Notes under the pieces: model-generated
What the model was told of the DNA's origin: nothing
The model's input: only the letters and a program-made list of their open reading frames with translations
Databases searched by the model: none
Origin: Gemmatimonadota bacterium
GTDB lineage: Bacteria; Gemmatimonadota; Gemmatimonadetes; Gemmatimonadales; Gemmatimonadaceae
DNA: 9,478 bases
Assembly: GCA_028287225.1 (NCBI GenBank)
Contig: JAQBPZ010000304.1
Coordinates: 1 to 9,478 of the forward strand
Direction of reading: 5' to 3'
Shown here: in pieces, positions 1 through 6,408 of the stretch
How positions within the stretch are numbered: position 1 is the stretch's first letter
Layout of the letters: each line of letters opens with the position of its first letter
Program-made: the position numbers and the translations under genes

Positions 1-247
1 CGAGCGCGGCGAGGGCGCCGGTCGGCTGCTGGTGCGCGCGCCGCTGCATGGCGGCGGCGCGCTCGGCGTCGAACAGGCTGGCCGCCTCGAGCCAGCGCAC
101 GAGCCCCGCGAAGTCCGCCAGGGCGTCCGTGCCGCGCGCGGTGGAATCCGTGTTCACGAAGTCCAGCCAGAGCCGCTCGGCGACGAACGCGAACGGGTGG
201 CGCGCGCGCAGGGCGTGAGGGTGCAGCGACTCGTGGTGGGCAGGCAT
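1..247 (-). CDS. ABATE-domain (CGNR zinc-finger family) putative transcriptional regulator, N-terminal part
   Basis: The reading frame runs from an ATG at 247 off the left edge of the window, so only the first 82 residues are visible. Residues 18-33 read HPFAFVAERLWLDFVN, followed by T and a helical stretch, DALADFAGLVRWLEAA. This matches the start of the ABATE domain (a 'hPF.fv..rl.LDFvNT' pattern), found in proteins that usually end in a CGNR zinc finger and are regarded as stress-related transcription regulators. The zinc finger would lie outside the window. The ATG has no Shine-Dalgarno sequence; nine C residues precede it. An in-frame GTG lies four codons upstream (259-257), exactly where transcription from the promoter at 265-293 should begin, so the true start may be that GTG on a leaderless mRNA. 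The gene is divergent from yjjX. The family call is from memory of the motif and fairly sure; the ligand and targets are unknown. Confidence 0.8.
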   Translation of the reverse strand, partial: MPAHHESLHPHALRARHPFAFVAERLWLDFVNTDSTARGTDALADFAGLVRWLEAASLFDAERAAAMQRRAHQQPTGALAAL

Positions 248-264
248 GGGGGGGGGCACGGCCC

Positions 265-293
265 TAGCATATCCCGCGGTCCGGAGCGCGGCA
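265..293 (-). promoter_or_regulatory. Predicted sigma-70-type promoter of the ABATE-domain gene
   Basis: Reading the minus strand, TTGCCG (-35, 4/6 to consensus) is followed by a 17-nt spacer and TATGCT (-10, 4/6 to consensus). The -10 box is followed by six bases (AGGGCC) and then GTG at 259-257. The expected transcription start falls on or next to that GTG, so a leaderless transcript is possible. This is a pattern match only. Confidence 0.4.
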
Positions 294-356
294 ACCAGCC
301 TCCTGGCGCCTCATCGTGTACCTTCCGTGACGACCTCGTCCGGAGAATCCAGAAAA

Positions 357-902
357 ATGCTGCCACCGTTCAGCGAGCTGCGCCACGTTGCCGTGGGATC
401 GTCCAATCCGGTGAAAGTGCAGGCGGTGCGTGAAGTCCTCCGCTTCATCGCGCCGGAGGCCATCATCGCCGGCGTCCCGGTGGAGAGCGGCGTGCCGGAC
501 CAGCCGTGGGGCGACGAGGAAACGATCCGCGGCGCCCGCGCCCGCGCGATCGCCGCGCGCGACGCGCTCTCGATGGAGATCGGCGTCGGCATCGAGGGCG
601 GGGTCGTGGAGAACGCGGATGGCTCGCTCCGCACCTGTGCGTGGGCGGTGATCGTCGGCGAGGACGGGCGCGAGGGCATCGGCGGCTCGCTCGCGATGGG
701 GCTCCCGGAGAGCGTGGCGGCCCTGGTGCGCTCCGGCATGGAGCTCGGCGACGCCATGGACGCCGTGACGGGCAAGGTGGACGTGAAGCGCATGGCGGGC
801 GCCGTCGGGATCCTCACCTCGGGCCTCGTCGACCGCCAGGAGGCCTACGAAGTCATCGTCGCCTACGCGCTGGCACCATTCGTCTCCAAGGCGATGTACT
901 GA
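357..902 (+). CDS. yjjX: Inosine/xanthosine triphosphatase (non-canonical purine NTP phosphatase), YjjX family
   Basis: This 181-residue protein should hydrolyse ITP and XTP (and possibly other non-canonical NTPs) to their diphosphates, keeping deaminated purines out of nucleic acids in the cytoplasm. Family marks in order are: a nucleotide-binding start VAVGSSNPVKVQAVREVL (residues 11-28), SGVPDQPWGDEET with GARARA shortly after (44-64), GVGIEGGV (77-84), a DAM..VTGK.DVKR segment (133-145), and the C-terminal SGLVDRQEAYEVIVAYALAPF (155-175). The length is normal for the family (about 170-180). The frame is open back to a GTG at 246, but the ATG at 357 is chosen because GGAGAA lies just upstream at a usable distance and the conserved domain starts ten residues in. 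It converges with the ECF sigma gene, with a strong hairpin between the stops. Confidence 0.9.
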   Translation: MLPPFSELRHVAVGSSNPVKVQAVREVLRFIAPEAIIAGVPVESGVPDQPWGDEETIRGARARAIAARDALSMEIGVGIEGGVVENADGSLRTCAWAVIVGEDGREGIGGSLAMGLPESVAALVRSGMELGDAMDAVTGKVDVKRMAGAVGILTSGLVDRQEAYEVIVAYALAPFVSKAMY

Positions 903-907
903 GGACA

Positions 908-945
908 GCCGGGCGGCGCGCGCTCCGCGCGGCGCCTTGCCCGGC
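908..945. terminator. GC-rich hairpin between convergent yjjX and sigma factor genes
   Basis: GCCGGGC (908-914) pairs with GCCCGGC (939-945), and the interior (GGCGC..GCG / CGCGC.GGCGCC) pairs further with a small bulge. It sits 5 nt after the yjjX stop and 2 nt after the sigma factor stop on the other strand, so it may end transcription in both directions. No T-tract follows on either strand, so it is not a canonical intrinsic terminator. Confidence 0.5.
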
Positions 946-947
946 CC

Positions 948-1520
948 TCAGGCGGCTACGCCGCCCTTGATGTACCCCATGTCTTCCGCGTAGCCGCGCA
1001 GCGTTCGCTGCAGCAGCCGACGGCCGCGGAAGAGGCGGGATTTCACCGTGCCCTCCGGGATCGCGAGGATCTGCGCGATCTCGGCGTAGCGCATCTCCTG
1101 GATGTCGCTCAGCACCACCGCCGCGCGATATTCCTCCGGCAGCGCGTCGATGGCGCGCACGATCTCGTTGTCCAGGAAGGAGTCGTAGAAGCGGCCCTCC
1201 GGATCGGCCTCGCCCACGAGGTCCTGCACCGCCCAGCCGCTCTCGCCGTTGCCCTCGGGCACCTCGCGTGCGTCGATGCGCCGCTTGCGGCTCACGAAGA
1301 CGTGGTAGAGGATCGTGAAGAGCCAGGCGCGGATGTTCGTCCCCAGCCGGTACTGCTCCCAGCGCTCGAAGGCGCGGAGCACCGTGTCGGACACCAGGTC
1401 CTCCGCGTCGTCCCGCACGCGCGCGAGCTTGAGCGCGAAGCTGTACATCGCGTCGAGGTGGACCAGTGCCTCGGCCTCGAAGCGCGCACGCTCCGTGGCA
1501 TCGCTCGTCGTGATCTCCAT
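948..1520 (-). CDS. RNA polymerase sigma factor, ECF (extracytoplasmic function) family
   Basis: This 190-residue two-domain sigma-70 protein directs RNA polymerase to a specific promoter set. Region 2 covers about residues 13-81 and includes DAEDLVSDTVLRAFERWEQY (38-57) and GTNIRAWLFTILYHVFVSRK (60-79), the -10 recognition part. A hydrophilic linker (about 82-118) joins it to region 4 (about 120-172), whose helix-turn-helix is YAEIAQILAIPEGTVKSRLF (145-164) for -35 recognition. The ending GYAEDMGYI resembles RpoE/SigR-type oxidative-stress sigma factors, but I cannot assign a subgroup firmly. The start is supported by a GAGGGAGGGGGG purine run just upstream. There is no anti-sigma gene next to it: yjjX converges downstream and a TetR gene lies 81 bp upstream on the same strand. 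How its activity is controlled cannot be read from this window. Confidence 0.92.
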   Translation of the reverse strand: MEITTSDATERARFEAEALVHLDAMYSFALKLARVRDDAEDLVSDTVLRAFERWEQYRLGTNIRAWLFTILYHVFVSRKRRIDAREVPEGNGESGWAVQDLVGEADPEGRFYDSFLDNEIVRAIDALPEEYRAAVVLSDIQEMRYAEIAQILAIPEGTVKSRLFRGRRLLQRTLRGYAEDMGYIKGGVAA

Positions 1521-1554
1521 GTCCCCCCCTCCCTCACCACCCGGCGGCGCACAC

Positions 1555-1571
1555 CGAGGCCCCGAGCCTCG
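1555..1571 (-). terminator. Small hairpin downstream of the TetR gene
   Basis: CGAGGC (1555-1560) and GCCTCG (1566-1571) form a 6-bp stem around CCCGA, about 30 nt past the TetR stop and within the gap before the sigma factor start. There is no T-tract. It could weakly end the TetR transcript or lie in the leader of the sigma factor mRNA. Confidence 0.25.
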
Positions 1572-1601
1572 CCTGCGCGCCGCATGACCAGCCGCCGTCG
1601 A

Positions 1602-2261
1602 TCAGGACGGCGCCTGCACCAGCTCCGGTTCGGCCTCGCGTTCCCGCCCGCGGTCCGCCGCCCTGAGGAGCGCGTCGGCGTCCCGCAGGTGCGTCGCGAC
1701 GAACCGCTTCAGGTCCGCCCCGATCCCCTCCATCACCGTGATGTCCCGCGTCACCCGCGTCATCAGCATGCCGCCCTCGAGCGACGCGATGATGAAGCGC
1801 GCGAGCCGCGCCGTGTCGACGCCATCCCGCAGCTGCTCCCGCAATTCCCAGAGCAGCGACTGCAGCTGCCCCGCCCACTGCTCGAACACCACGTCCAGCC
1901 GCCGGCGGAACCCCTCGTGCGCGTCGGCCATCTCGCCGGCCAGGTTGCCGAAGGGCGACCCGTTGCGCGCCTCGCGCTCGCGCTGGAGCGCCACGAGCGT
2001 GTCGATGAACAGCGAGAGCCGGTCGAGCGGCTCGATCATCGGCTCCCGCAGGATCGCCAGGCCACGCTCGGCGAACCGCGAGAACTGGCGGTCCAGCACC
2101 TCGAAGCCCAGCTCCTCCTTGGACTTGAAGTAATGGTAGAAATGACTCTTGCCACTCAGCCCCGCCGCCGCGATGACGTCGTCCACCGAGGTGTGCGTGA
2201 ACCCCTGCTCGGCAATCAGCCGGGCAGCCGCATCGAGGATGGCAAGGCGACGTTTGCTCAC
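1602..2261 (-). CDS. TetR/AcrR family transcriptional repressor
   Basis: A DNA-binding repressor of 219 residues when started at the GTG at 2261. Residues about 4-50 are the TetR N-terminal domain: RRLAILDAAARLIAEQGFT, then the helix-turn-helix VDDVIAAAGLSGKSHFYHYF (26-45) and KSKEEL. The usual 'KGS/T-FYHYF' reads KSHFYHYF here. The C-terminal ligand domain carries NGSPFGNLAGEMAD (100-113), like the LmrA/YxaF-type ('GC..gnla.E') C-terminal domain. The frame is open to a TTG at 2297, but that TTG is the first three bases of a -35 box and the residues in between would be encoded by the operator, so I reject it. No Shine-Dalgarno sequence precedes the GTG. Predicted transcription begins at about that codon, so the mRNA is probably leaderless. 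The palindrome in its own promoter implies autorepression. The ligand is unknown. The gene is divergent from a GNAT acetyltransferase, a possible co-regulated target. Confidence 0.92.
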   Translation of the reverse strand: MSKRRLAILDAAARLIAEQGFTHTSVDDVIAAAGLSGKSHFYHYFKSKEELGFEVLDRQFSRFAERGLAILREPMIEPLDRLSLFIDTLVALQREREARNGSPFGNLAGEMADAHEGFRRRLDVVFEQWAGQLQSLLWELREQLRDGVDTARLARFIIASLEGGMLMTRVTRDITVMEGIGADLKRFVATHLRDADALLRAADRGREREAEPELVQAPS

Positions 2262-2268
2262 GACGATG

Positions 2269-2297
2269 AAACTAGGACCGCTCGGTCCTAATGTCAA
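2269..2297 (-). promoter_or_regulatory. Promoter of the TetR gene with embedded operator
   Basis: On the minus strand, a perfect -35 box TTGACA (2297-2292) is followed by a 17-nt spacer and TAGTTT (2274-2269) as a -10 box (3/6 to consensus). The spacer is almost filled by the palindrome at 2273-2290. The -10 box ends seven bases before the GTG start codon, which puts the expected first transcribed base on or next to that codon. Confidence 0.6.
2273..2290. promoter_or_regulatory. Perfect 18-bp palindromic operator, likely bound by the TetR protein
   Basis: TAGGACCG (2273-2280), a CT centre, and CGGTCCTA (2283-2290) form a perfect inverted repeat with 8-bp arms. Its place between the -35 and -10 boxes is the classic position for a TetR-family autorepressor. 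The half-site TAG.ACCG is like that reported for NemR-type regulators (TAGACC..GGTCTA), which is from memory. The target of the repressor is inferred from position. Confidence 0.65.
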
Positions 2298-2452
2298 TGA
2301 TGTGCCCTATCTCCTTGAATGGCAGTGCGTTACGGCGCTCCGCTGTCCGGTAGGTGGACATCTCGTGGTGATCGTCCCGTGACCGCCCGCTCCGCTTCTT
2401 CTGCCGTTTCCGTGCATTCGGTGGCGAGCGAGGCGCGTTCGTATCTTTCGGC

Positions 2453-2971
2453 ATGGCCACCGTCGACGTCACGCGCACGTATCTCGAGCTCGCCCCGCCC
2501 CACGCAGTGCGGCGGGCGCGCACGCCGGCGCCGCGGCCGGCGCTCGAGGAGCGACGCCCGATCTCGGCGGAGGAGTACCTCGCCCTCTACACGCTCGTCG
2601 GCGACCGCTGGCACTGGCACGACCGCCTCGCCTGGCCGCCCGGCGTGCTCCAGTCGCACCTCGACGCCCCCGGCGTGCACGTGTGGGTCGCGACGCTGCA
2701 CGACGACGTCGTGGGCTACTTCGAGCTGATGGAGATCCCCGGCGGCGGCGTGGAGATCAAGTATTTCGGGCTCGCCCCCGCGTGGATCGGGCGAGGGCTG
2801 GGCGGCTGGCTCCTGACGCGCGCCGTGGAGATCGCCGCCGATGTGGGCGCCGAGCGCGTGGTGCTCGACACCTGCACGCTCGACGGCCCGCACGCCCTGG
2901 CGAACTACCTGGCGCGCGGGTTCATCGTGGTACGCGACGAGGTCTACCAGGTAGAACTGAAAAACGAGTAA
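2453..2971 (+). CDS. GNAT family N-acetyltransferase
   Basis: This 172-residue protein should transfer an acetyl group from acetyl-CoA to an amine; the substrate is unknown. Residues 73-108 form the central beta strands (VHVWVATLHDDVVGYFELM, then VEIKYFGLAP). The acetyl-CoA pyrophosphate loop is IGRGLGGWLL (112-121), the R..G.G/A signature. Motif B is VVLDTCTLDGPHALANYLARGF (136-157). The N-terminal GDRWHWHDRLAWPP (50-63) is unusually rich in tryptophan and may shape the acceptor site. The start is the ATG at 2453. No Shine-Dalgarno sequence is close; TATCTT (2442-2447) sits five bases before it and could be a -10 box of a leaderless transcript, though I see no -35. The last codons (VELKNE and stop) lie inside the left arm of the palindromic element at 2953-3151. 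Confidence 0.9.
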   Translation: MATVDVTRTYLELAPPHAVRRARTPAPRPALEERRPISAEEYLALYTLVGDRWHWHDRLAWPPGVLQSHLDAPGVHVWVATLHDDVVGYFELMEIPGGGVEIKYFGLAPAWIGRGLGGWLLTRAVEIAADVGAERVVLDTCTLDGPHALANYLARGFIVVRDEVYQVELKNE

Positions 2972-3151
2972 CGAGTAACGAGTAACTGTCACTCCGCAGG
3001 AGCGAGTGCAACGAGCGAGTGTCGGGGTCACTGTCCCGTGCTGTGAGGCTGCCACAGCGCATGGGACGATGACCCCGACACTCGCTTCGCTCCTGCGGGT
3101 ACCACCGTTCGGAACGCTCCCCGGCTTACTCGTTACTCGTTATTCAGTTCT
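2953..3151. repeat. Nested palindromic intergenic element with ACGAGTA heptamer repeats
   Basis: The outer arms are 26 bp each (2953-2978 and 3126-3151) and match as inverted repeats at 25 of 26 positions. Each contains AGAACTGA followed by ACGAGTA heptamers; the left side has three heptamers in tandem (2964-2984). Inside is a second, longer imperfect palindrome (2994-3098). The GNAT stop codon lies in the left arm and the helicase stop codon overlaps the end of the right arm. The structure looks like a small non-coding repeat lodged between two converging genes. No coding capacity or target-site duplication is seen. Confidence 0.65.
2994..3098. terminator. Long imperfect hairpin, possible bidirectional terminator
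   Basis: CCGCAGGAGCGAG at the left pairs with CTTCGCTCCTGCGG-type sequence at the right (from about 3083 to 3098). Moving inward, CGAGTGTCGGGGTCA pairs with TGACCCCGACACTCG, then GTCCC with GGGAC, and finally GCTGTG (3040-3045) with CACAGC (3053-3058) around a 7-nt loop, AGGCTGC. The left arm has extra bases (TGCAACGAG), so the stem is bulged. It lies between convergent genes and could stop polymerase from both sides; there is no T-tract. Confidence 0.5.
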
Positions 3152-6056
3152 ATCTCGGCCGACCCCGCCCGCCACCGCCACGGCCGCCCGGACCGGGCCC
3201 CCGCTTCGGGCCGCTGCGCTTGAAGCCACTGCCGCGCTTCGGCCCGCGCGATCCGCCGCCGCGTTCCTTCGGCGCGCCCGCCTGCTCCAGGCCGATGTGT
3301 CCCGAGGGAATCGGCATGTCGCCCGGCAGGGGGACGCCGATGTATGACTCGCGCTCCTCCACTTTCGGCTTGCGGCTGCGCTCGCGCTTGCCCTGCCGCT
3401 GCCCGCGCGGGTGCTCCTCGCGCAGCGGACGCTTCGCGTCGCGCGGGCCCTTGCCCCGCCCCCCGCGCACCTGCCGATTCGCCTCGCGCTGCTCGTCGCG
3501 CTTGCGGTTGAACCGCGCGATCTCCTCCTCCGTCCACGGCGCATCCAGCAGCGTCTGCAGCTCGTCCACCGTGCGCGCGCGCACCGAGCCGCGCTGCCCG
3601 CGTGCGACGACGAACCGCACCGGCCGGTCCAGCACCGGCACCTCGCCCGCCGTCAATGAGCGCGCCACCTTCTCCGGCAGCCGCAGCCGCGCGACGCCGA
3701 CCGGCCGTCCATCCACCTCCTCCACGTCGTAGTCGATCTCCACCTCGCGGTCGCGCACCGTCGTCCGCGTCGGCAGGTCGTCGTACTTCCGGCGCTCGGC
3801 GCGCGGCGAGAGCCGCTCCAGCTGCTCGGCGAGGCCGAGGTCCGCCTGCTTGAACTCCGTGAGAGACGTGATGTCTCCCAGCCTTTCCAGATAGAGCGCG
3901 GCGAGCTCGGGCTGCCCCAGCCGCGGCAGCGCGCCGCCCGAGCGGCGGTAGGCCTCGCGCACCGCGTCGATGAGGCCGAGGTTGTCCTTCACCGAGAAGT
4001 GCCGCGCCTCGCCGCGCGCCAGCGCGTCGGCCAGCACGCGACGCGCCTCGTCCTCCCGCCCCTCCGGAAACACCTCCACCGCCTCGATCTCGCGCTCCAG
4101 CTCGAAGCCGAAGTACTCGACGCGGCGCTGGAGCACGAGCGGCGCCTTCCGGCGCTCGCCGTCGTACACGAGCACCGCCTCGTCGCCGGTGGCGTAGCGG
4201 CGGATCAGGTCCATCGGGAGCTGGGTGCCCTCGATGCTCGCACGCGGATTGCCGAAGCGGTCGGCGAAGTAGCGCAGCTCGCCCGCGATGGGACCCCAGC
4301 TGCCGCACACGCTCGTCTTGCTGACGCGCGCCTCCTCGCCCCACGCCGTCTGCTCGTCGATCACGAGGTCGAAGGGCATGTACTCCGCGAGCAGCTGCGC
4401 GAACTGGCGGCGCGTGCCCTCGTGCGCCATGGGCATCTCGCTCGGCAGGCGCATGTTGAGGCCGCGATACACGCTCGCCATGCCGAGGGCGGTGTCCTCG
4501 ATGGACTTCACGAGAACGCCGCGCCGTTCCGCCCACTCGGTCATCTCCTCCTCGCGGAAGAGGTGGCGATCCAGCCCGTAGACCTGCCCCACGTAGCCGG
4601 CCACGCGATACGCCTCGGCATAGACGTTGTACGCCGTGAGGTGGTCGCTGCCGGCGAGCACGAGCCCTTCCAGGTCCCGCTCCTCGCGCGTCATGCGGTG
4701 CAGCGAGTCGATCCCGCTCATCACCGAGAGGTAGGGCACCAGCGCGTCGTCGGCGTTGACGAGCAGCTCGGCCCACTCGCGCTCCACCGGCATCGCTTCC
4801 ACGAGGCGGCCGTAGCGGGTGAGGCGCCCTTCCTCGATGATGCCGCGGCCCTCCAGGAACTCCTTCGCACGCCGGTACGCGATGCGGTCGAGCGGCACCG
4901 GCAGCTCGAGATCGCCGACGTCCACGCCGATGTCCGCGCAGGTGATGGCGACGCGCTCGGAGTCGCCCGCGAGCTGGAACTCCGGCGCGGTGGGCTTGAG
5001 CGTGGCGAAGTCGATGTCGCGGTTGCTGAGGATGAATACCCGGCCCCCCGCGACGCGGCCGTGGACGCGGCCGGCCATCTGGAGGATCTCGTTGGCGCCG
5101 AGGTTGAGCTTCGTGAGCACGTTCTTGCCGCGCTCCACGACGGAGGTGAAGCGGGTGTCGTCGATGATGACCGTGTCGAGCCCCTGCACGTTGAGGGCAC
5201 TCTGCCCCGCGGCGGTCATCGCGAGGAAGTAGGGCTTCTGCTCTTCCCCTTCGAGGAAGGGGCGCAGGATGCGAATCGGCTCGCCGCCATGGTAGTGCGC
5301 CGTGTTGATGCGGGGGGCGCGCACGCGGACGTTCTCGGCGGCCTGCTCCACGCCCTTGCGGGTCGGGACGAAGATCGCGACGCCGCGCTTCTCCTTGTAG
5401 ATGCGCTGGAGGAACTTGTCGTCGAGAAACTCGCCGACGTCCTTGCGCATCACCTCCACCTTCGCCGCTTTCTCGGGGTCGAAGGCGTAGACCTCGAGCA
5501 CGTCGGCGCTGTTCAGGTAGTTCCGGTAGAACGTCGGATCCACCGTCGCCGACAGCCAGATGAAGCGGCATCCCACGCGCTTGCCGAGGGCCAGGCAGAG
5601 CTCGAGCTCGGCCGACGTCTGGTGGATCTCGTCGACGATGAGCGTGTCCTGGGGCAGGATGTCGCCGTCCTGGAACCACCGGCGCGCGATGCCCGTGGTG
5701 ACGATGACGATGTTCCAGGTGGGAGTCTCCGGGGTGGCTTCGCGCTCGCGGTTGATGACGCCGACGCGCAGCTCCGTCGTGCCGAGCAGCTCTTCGGCGA
5801 TCGGCCGAATCGCCAGCGTCTTGCCCGAGCCGGTGCCGGCGACGATGCCGAAGCCGCGGCGCGCGCGGGCGAGCTCGCGGACGCGGGCGCCGAAGTGCTT
5901 CTCGAGATAGGTCTCGATGTGCAGGCCCACCGCGAGCTCGATGGTCTCGCAGGCGGCGCGCGTCGGGGCAATCACGATCACGCGCCCGGTCGGCGGCTCG
6001 GCGCCGACGAAGGCGTCGTGGTCGGGCGGGAGGTACTGGTCTCTGACGTCTCGCAT
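3150..6056 (-). CDS. DExH-box (DEAH/RHA-like) helicase with basic Gly/Arg-rich C-terminal tail
   Basis: A 968-residue superfamily 2 helicase, probably acting on RNA with NTP hydrolysis. Counting from the ATG at 6056: Walker A GTGSGKT (74-80), motif II DEIH (142-145), motif III SAT (169-171), and motif VI QMAGRVHGR (326-334), one residue longer than the QRxGRxGR of HrpA/HrpB. A helicase-associated-like stretch, LTRYGRLVEAMPVEREWAEL, follows at 412-431. Before Walker A lies an unusual segment, VIVIAPTRAACETIELAVGL (26-45), and I see no clear motif Ia after Walker A. Residues about 450-860 match nothing I recognise. The last roughly 106 residues are a low-complexity tail of Lys, Arg, Gly and Pro ending RGGGGRGRPR, typical of RNA-binding tails. 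The start is uncertain: the frame stays open to 6173, and an in-frame GTG at 6089 also lacks a Shine-Dalgarno sequence. The gene lies 49 bp after a small exported-protein gene on the same strand. Confidence 0.85.
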   Translation of the reverse strand: MRDVRDQYLPPDHDAFVGAEPPTGRVIVIAPTRAACETIELAVGLHIETYLEKHFGARVRELARARRGFGIVAGTGSGKTLAIRPIAEELLGTTELRVGVINREREATPETPTWNIVIVTTGIARRWFQDGDILPQDTLIVDEIHQTSAELELCLALGKRVGCRFIWLSATVDPTFYRNYLNSADVLEVYAFDPEKAAKVEVMRKDVGEFLDDKFLQRIYKEKRGVAIFVPTRKGVEQAAENVRVRAPRINTAHYHGGEPIRILRPFLEGEEQKPYFLAMTAAGQSALNVQGLDTVIIDDTRFTSVVERGKNVLTKLNLGANEILQMAGRVHGRVAGGRVFILSNRDIDFATLKPTAPEFQLAGDSERVAITCADIGVDVGDLELPVPLDRIAYRRAKEFLEGRGIIEEGRLTRYGRLVEAMPVEREWAELLVNADDALVPYLSVMSGIDSLHRMTREERDLEGLVLAGSDHLTAYNVYAEAYRVAGYVGQVYGLDRHLFREEEMTEWAERRGVLVKSIEDTALGMASVYRGLNMRLPSEMPMAHEGTRRQFAQLLAEYMPFDLVIDEQTAWGEEARVSKTSVCGSWGPIAGELRYFADRFGNPRASIEGTQLPMDLIRRYATGDEAVLVYDGERRKAPLVLQRRVEYFGFELEREIEAVEVFPEGREDEARRVLADALARGEARHFSVKDNLGLIDAVREAYRRSGGALPRLGQPELAALYLERLGDITSLTEFKQADLGLAEQLERLSPRAERRKYDDLPTRTTVRDREVEIDYDVEEVDGRPVGVARLRLPEKVARSLTAGEVPVLDRPVRFVVARGQRGSVRARTVDELQTLLDAPWTEEEIARFNRKRDEQREANRQVRGGRGKGPRDAKRPLREEHPRGQRQGKRERSRKPKVEERESYIGVPLPGDMPIPSGHIGLEQAGAPKERGGGSRGPKRGSGFKRSGPKRGPGPGGRGGGGRGRPR

Positions 6057-6105
6057 GCGCGCTGGGGCTGGCGATATTCGTGCGCGCACGGAGGAGGCTA
6101 GCTGG

Positions 6106-6408
6106 TCAGGGCTTCTTCCGGTCGTCGCCGAACTTCTTGAGGAAGGGGAGTTCCTTCTTCTCTGGCTTCTCAACGTAATCGTCGCCGAAGATCACGCGGC
6201 CATTCGGCGGCCGGTTGCGGACCGCCGTGGGGCAGTCGGTGGGCGCGGGCTGCTGCTTGGGAGGCACCCGGTCCAGCCAGATCCGGCACATCCCCGCCGG
6301 GGGCCGGTACTCCTTCGGCACGTCGTCACCCCCCTTCTGGGCATGAGCCGTCCCGGCCAGTCCGGCCGTGCAGGCGAGCGCGAGGAAAGCGGTGCGAAGG
6401 TTGGTCAT
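6106..6408 (-). CDS. Small exported protein of unknown function
   Basis: A 100-residue protein with a signal peptide: MTNLRTAFLALACTAGLAG then AHA and a likely cut before QKG (after residue 23). The mature part is about 77 residues and has two cysteines: PPAGMCRIWLDRVPP (37-50, Cys41) and QQPAPTDC (52-59, Cys59). These could form a disulfide outside the cytoplasm. The end is highly charged (VEKPEKKELPFLKKFGDDRKKP). The 'PPAGMCRIW..VPP..QPAPTDC' core looks like a pattern I have seen in uncharacterised secreted proteins of Gemmatimonadota and similar bacteria, but I know no function. The ATG at 6408 is chosen over one at 6462 because it begins the signal peptide and has GGAG eight bases upstream. 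It may be co-transcribed with the helicase downstream. Confidence 0.75.
   Translation of the reverse strand: MTNLRTAFLALACTAGLAGTAHAQKGGDDVPKEYRPPAGMCRIWLDRVPPKQQPAPTDCPTAVRNRPPNGRVIFGDDYVEKPEKKELPFLKKFGDDRKKP

Noticed and set aside
1302..2291. 329-residue open frame on the plus strand across the sigma factor and TetR genes
   Set aside because: It is antisense to two clearly recognised genes and runs through their intergenic gap.
2330..3055. 241-residue open frame on the minus strand
   Set aside because: It is antisense to the GNAT gene and continues into the palindromic repeat; it has no motifs.
2953..3151. Insertion sequence or MITE with target-site duplication
   Set aside because: Inverted arms are present, but I see no duplicated target site and no transposase-like terminal sequence, so I describe it only as a palindromic repeat.
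3133..5679. 848-residue open frame on the minus strand
   Set aside because: It overlaps the helicase in another frame, is made almost entirely of Arg, Gly, Ala, Pro and His, and has no domain motifs. Long off-frame openings are expected at this GC content.
3999..6101. 700-residue open frame on the plus strand
   Set aside because: It is antisense to the helicase, has a composition biased to Leu, Val, His, Asp and Arg, and no recognisable family. It is a mirror of the real gene's codon pattern.
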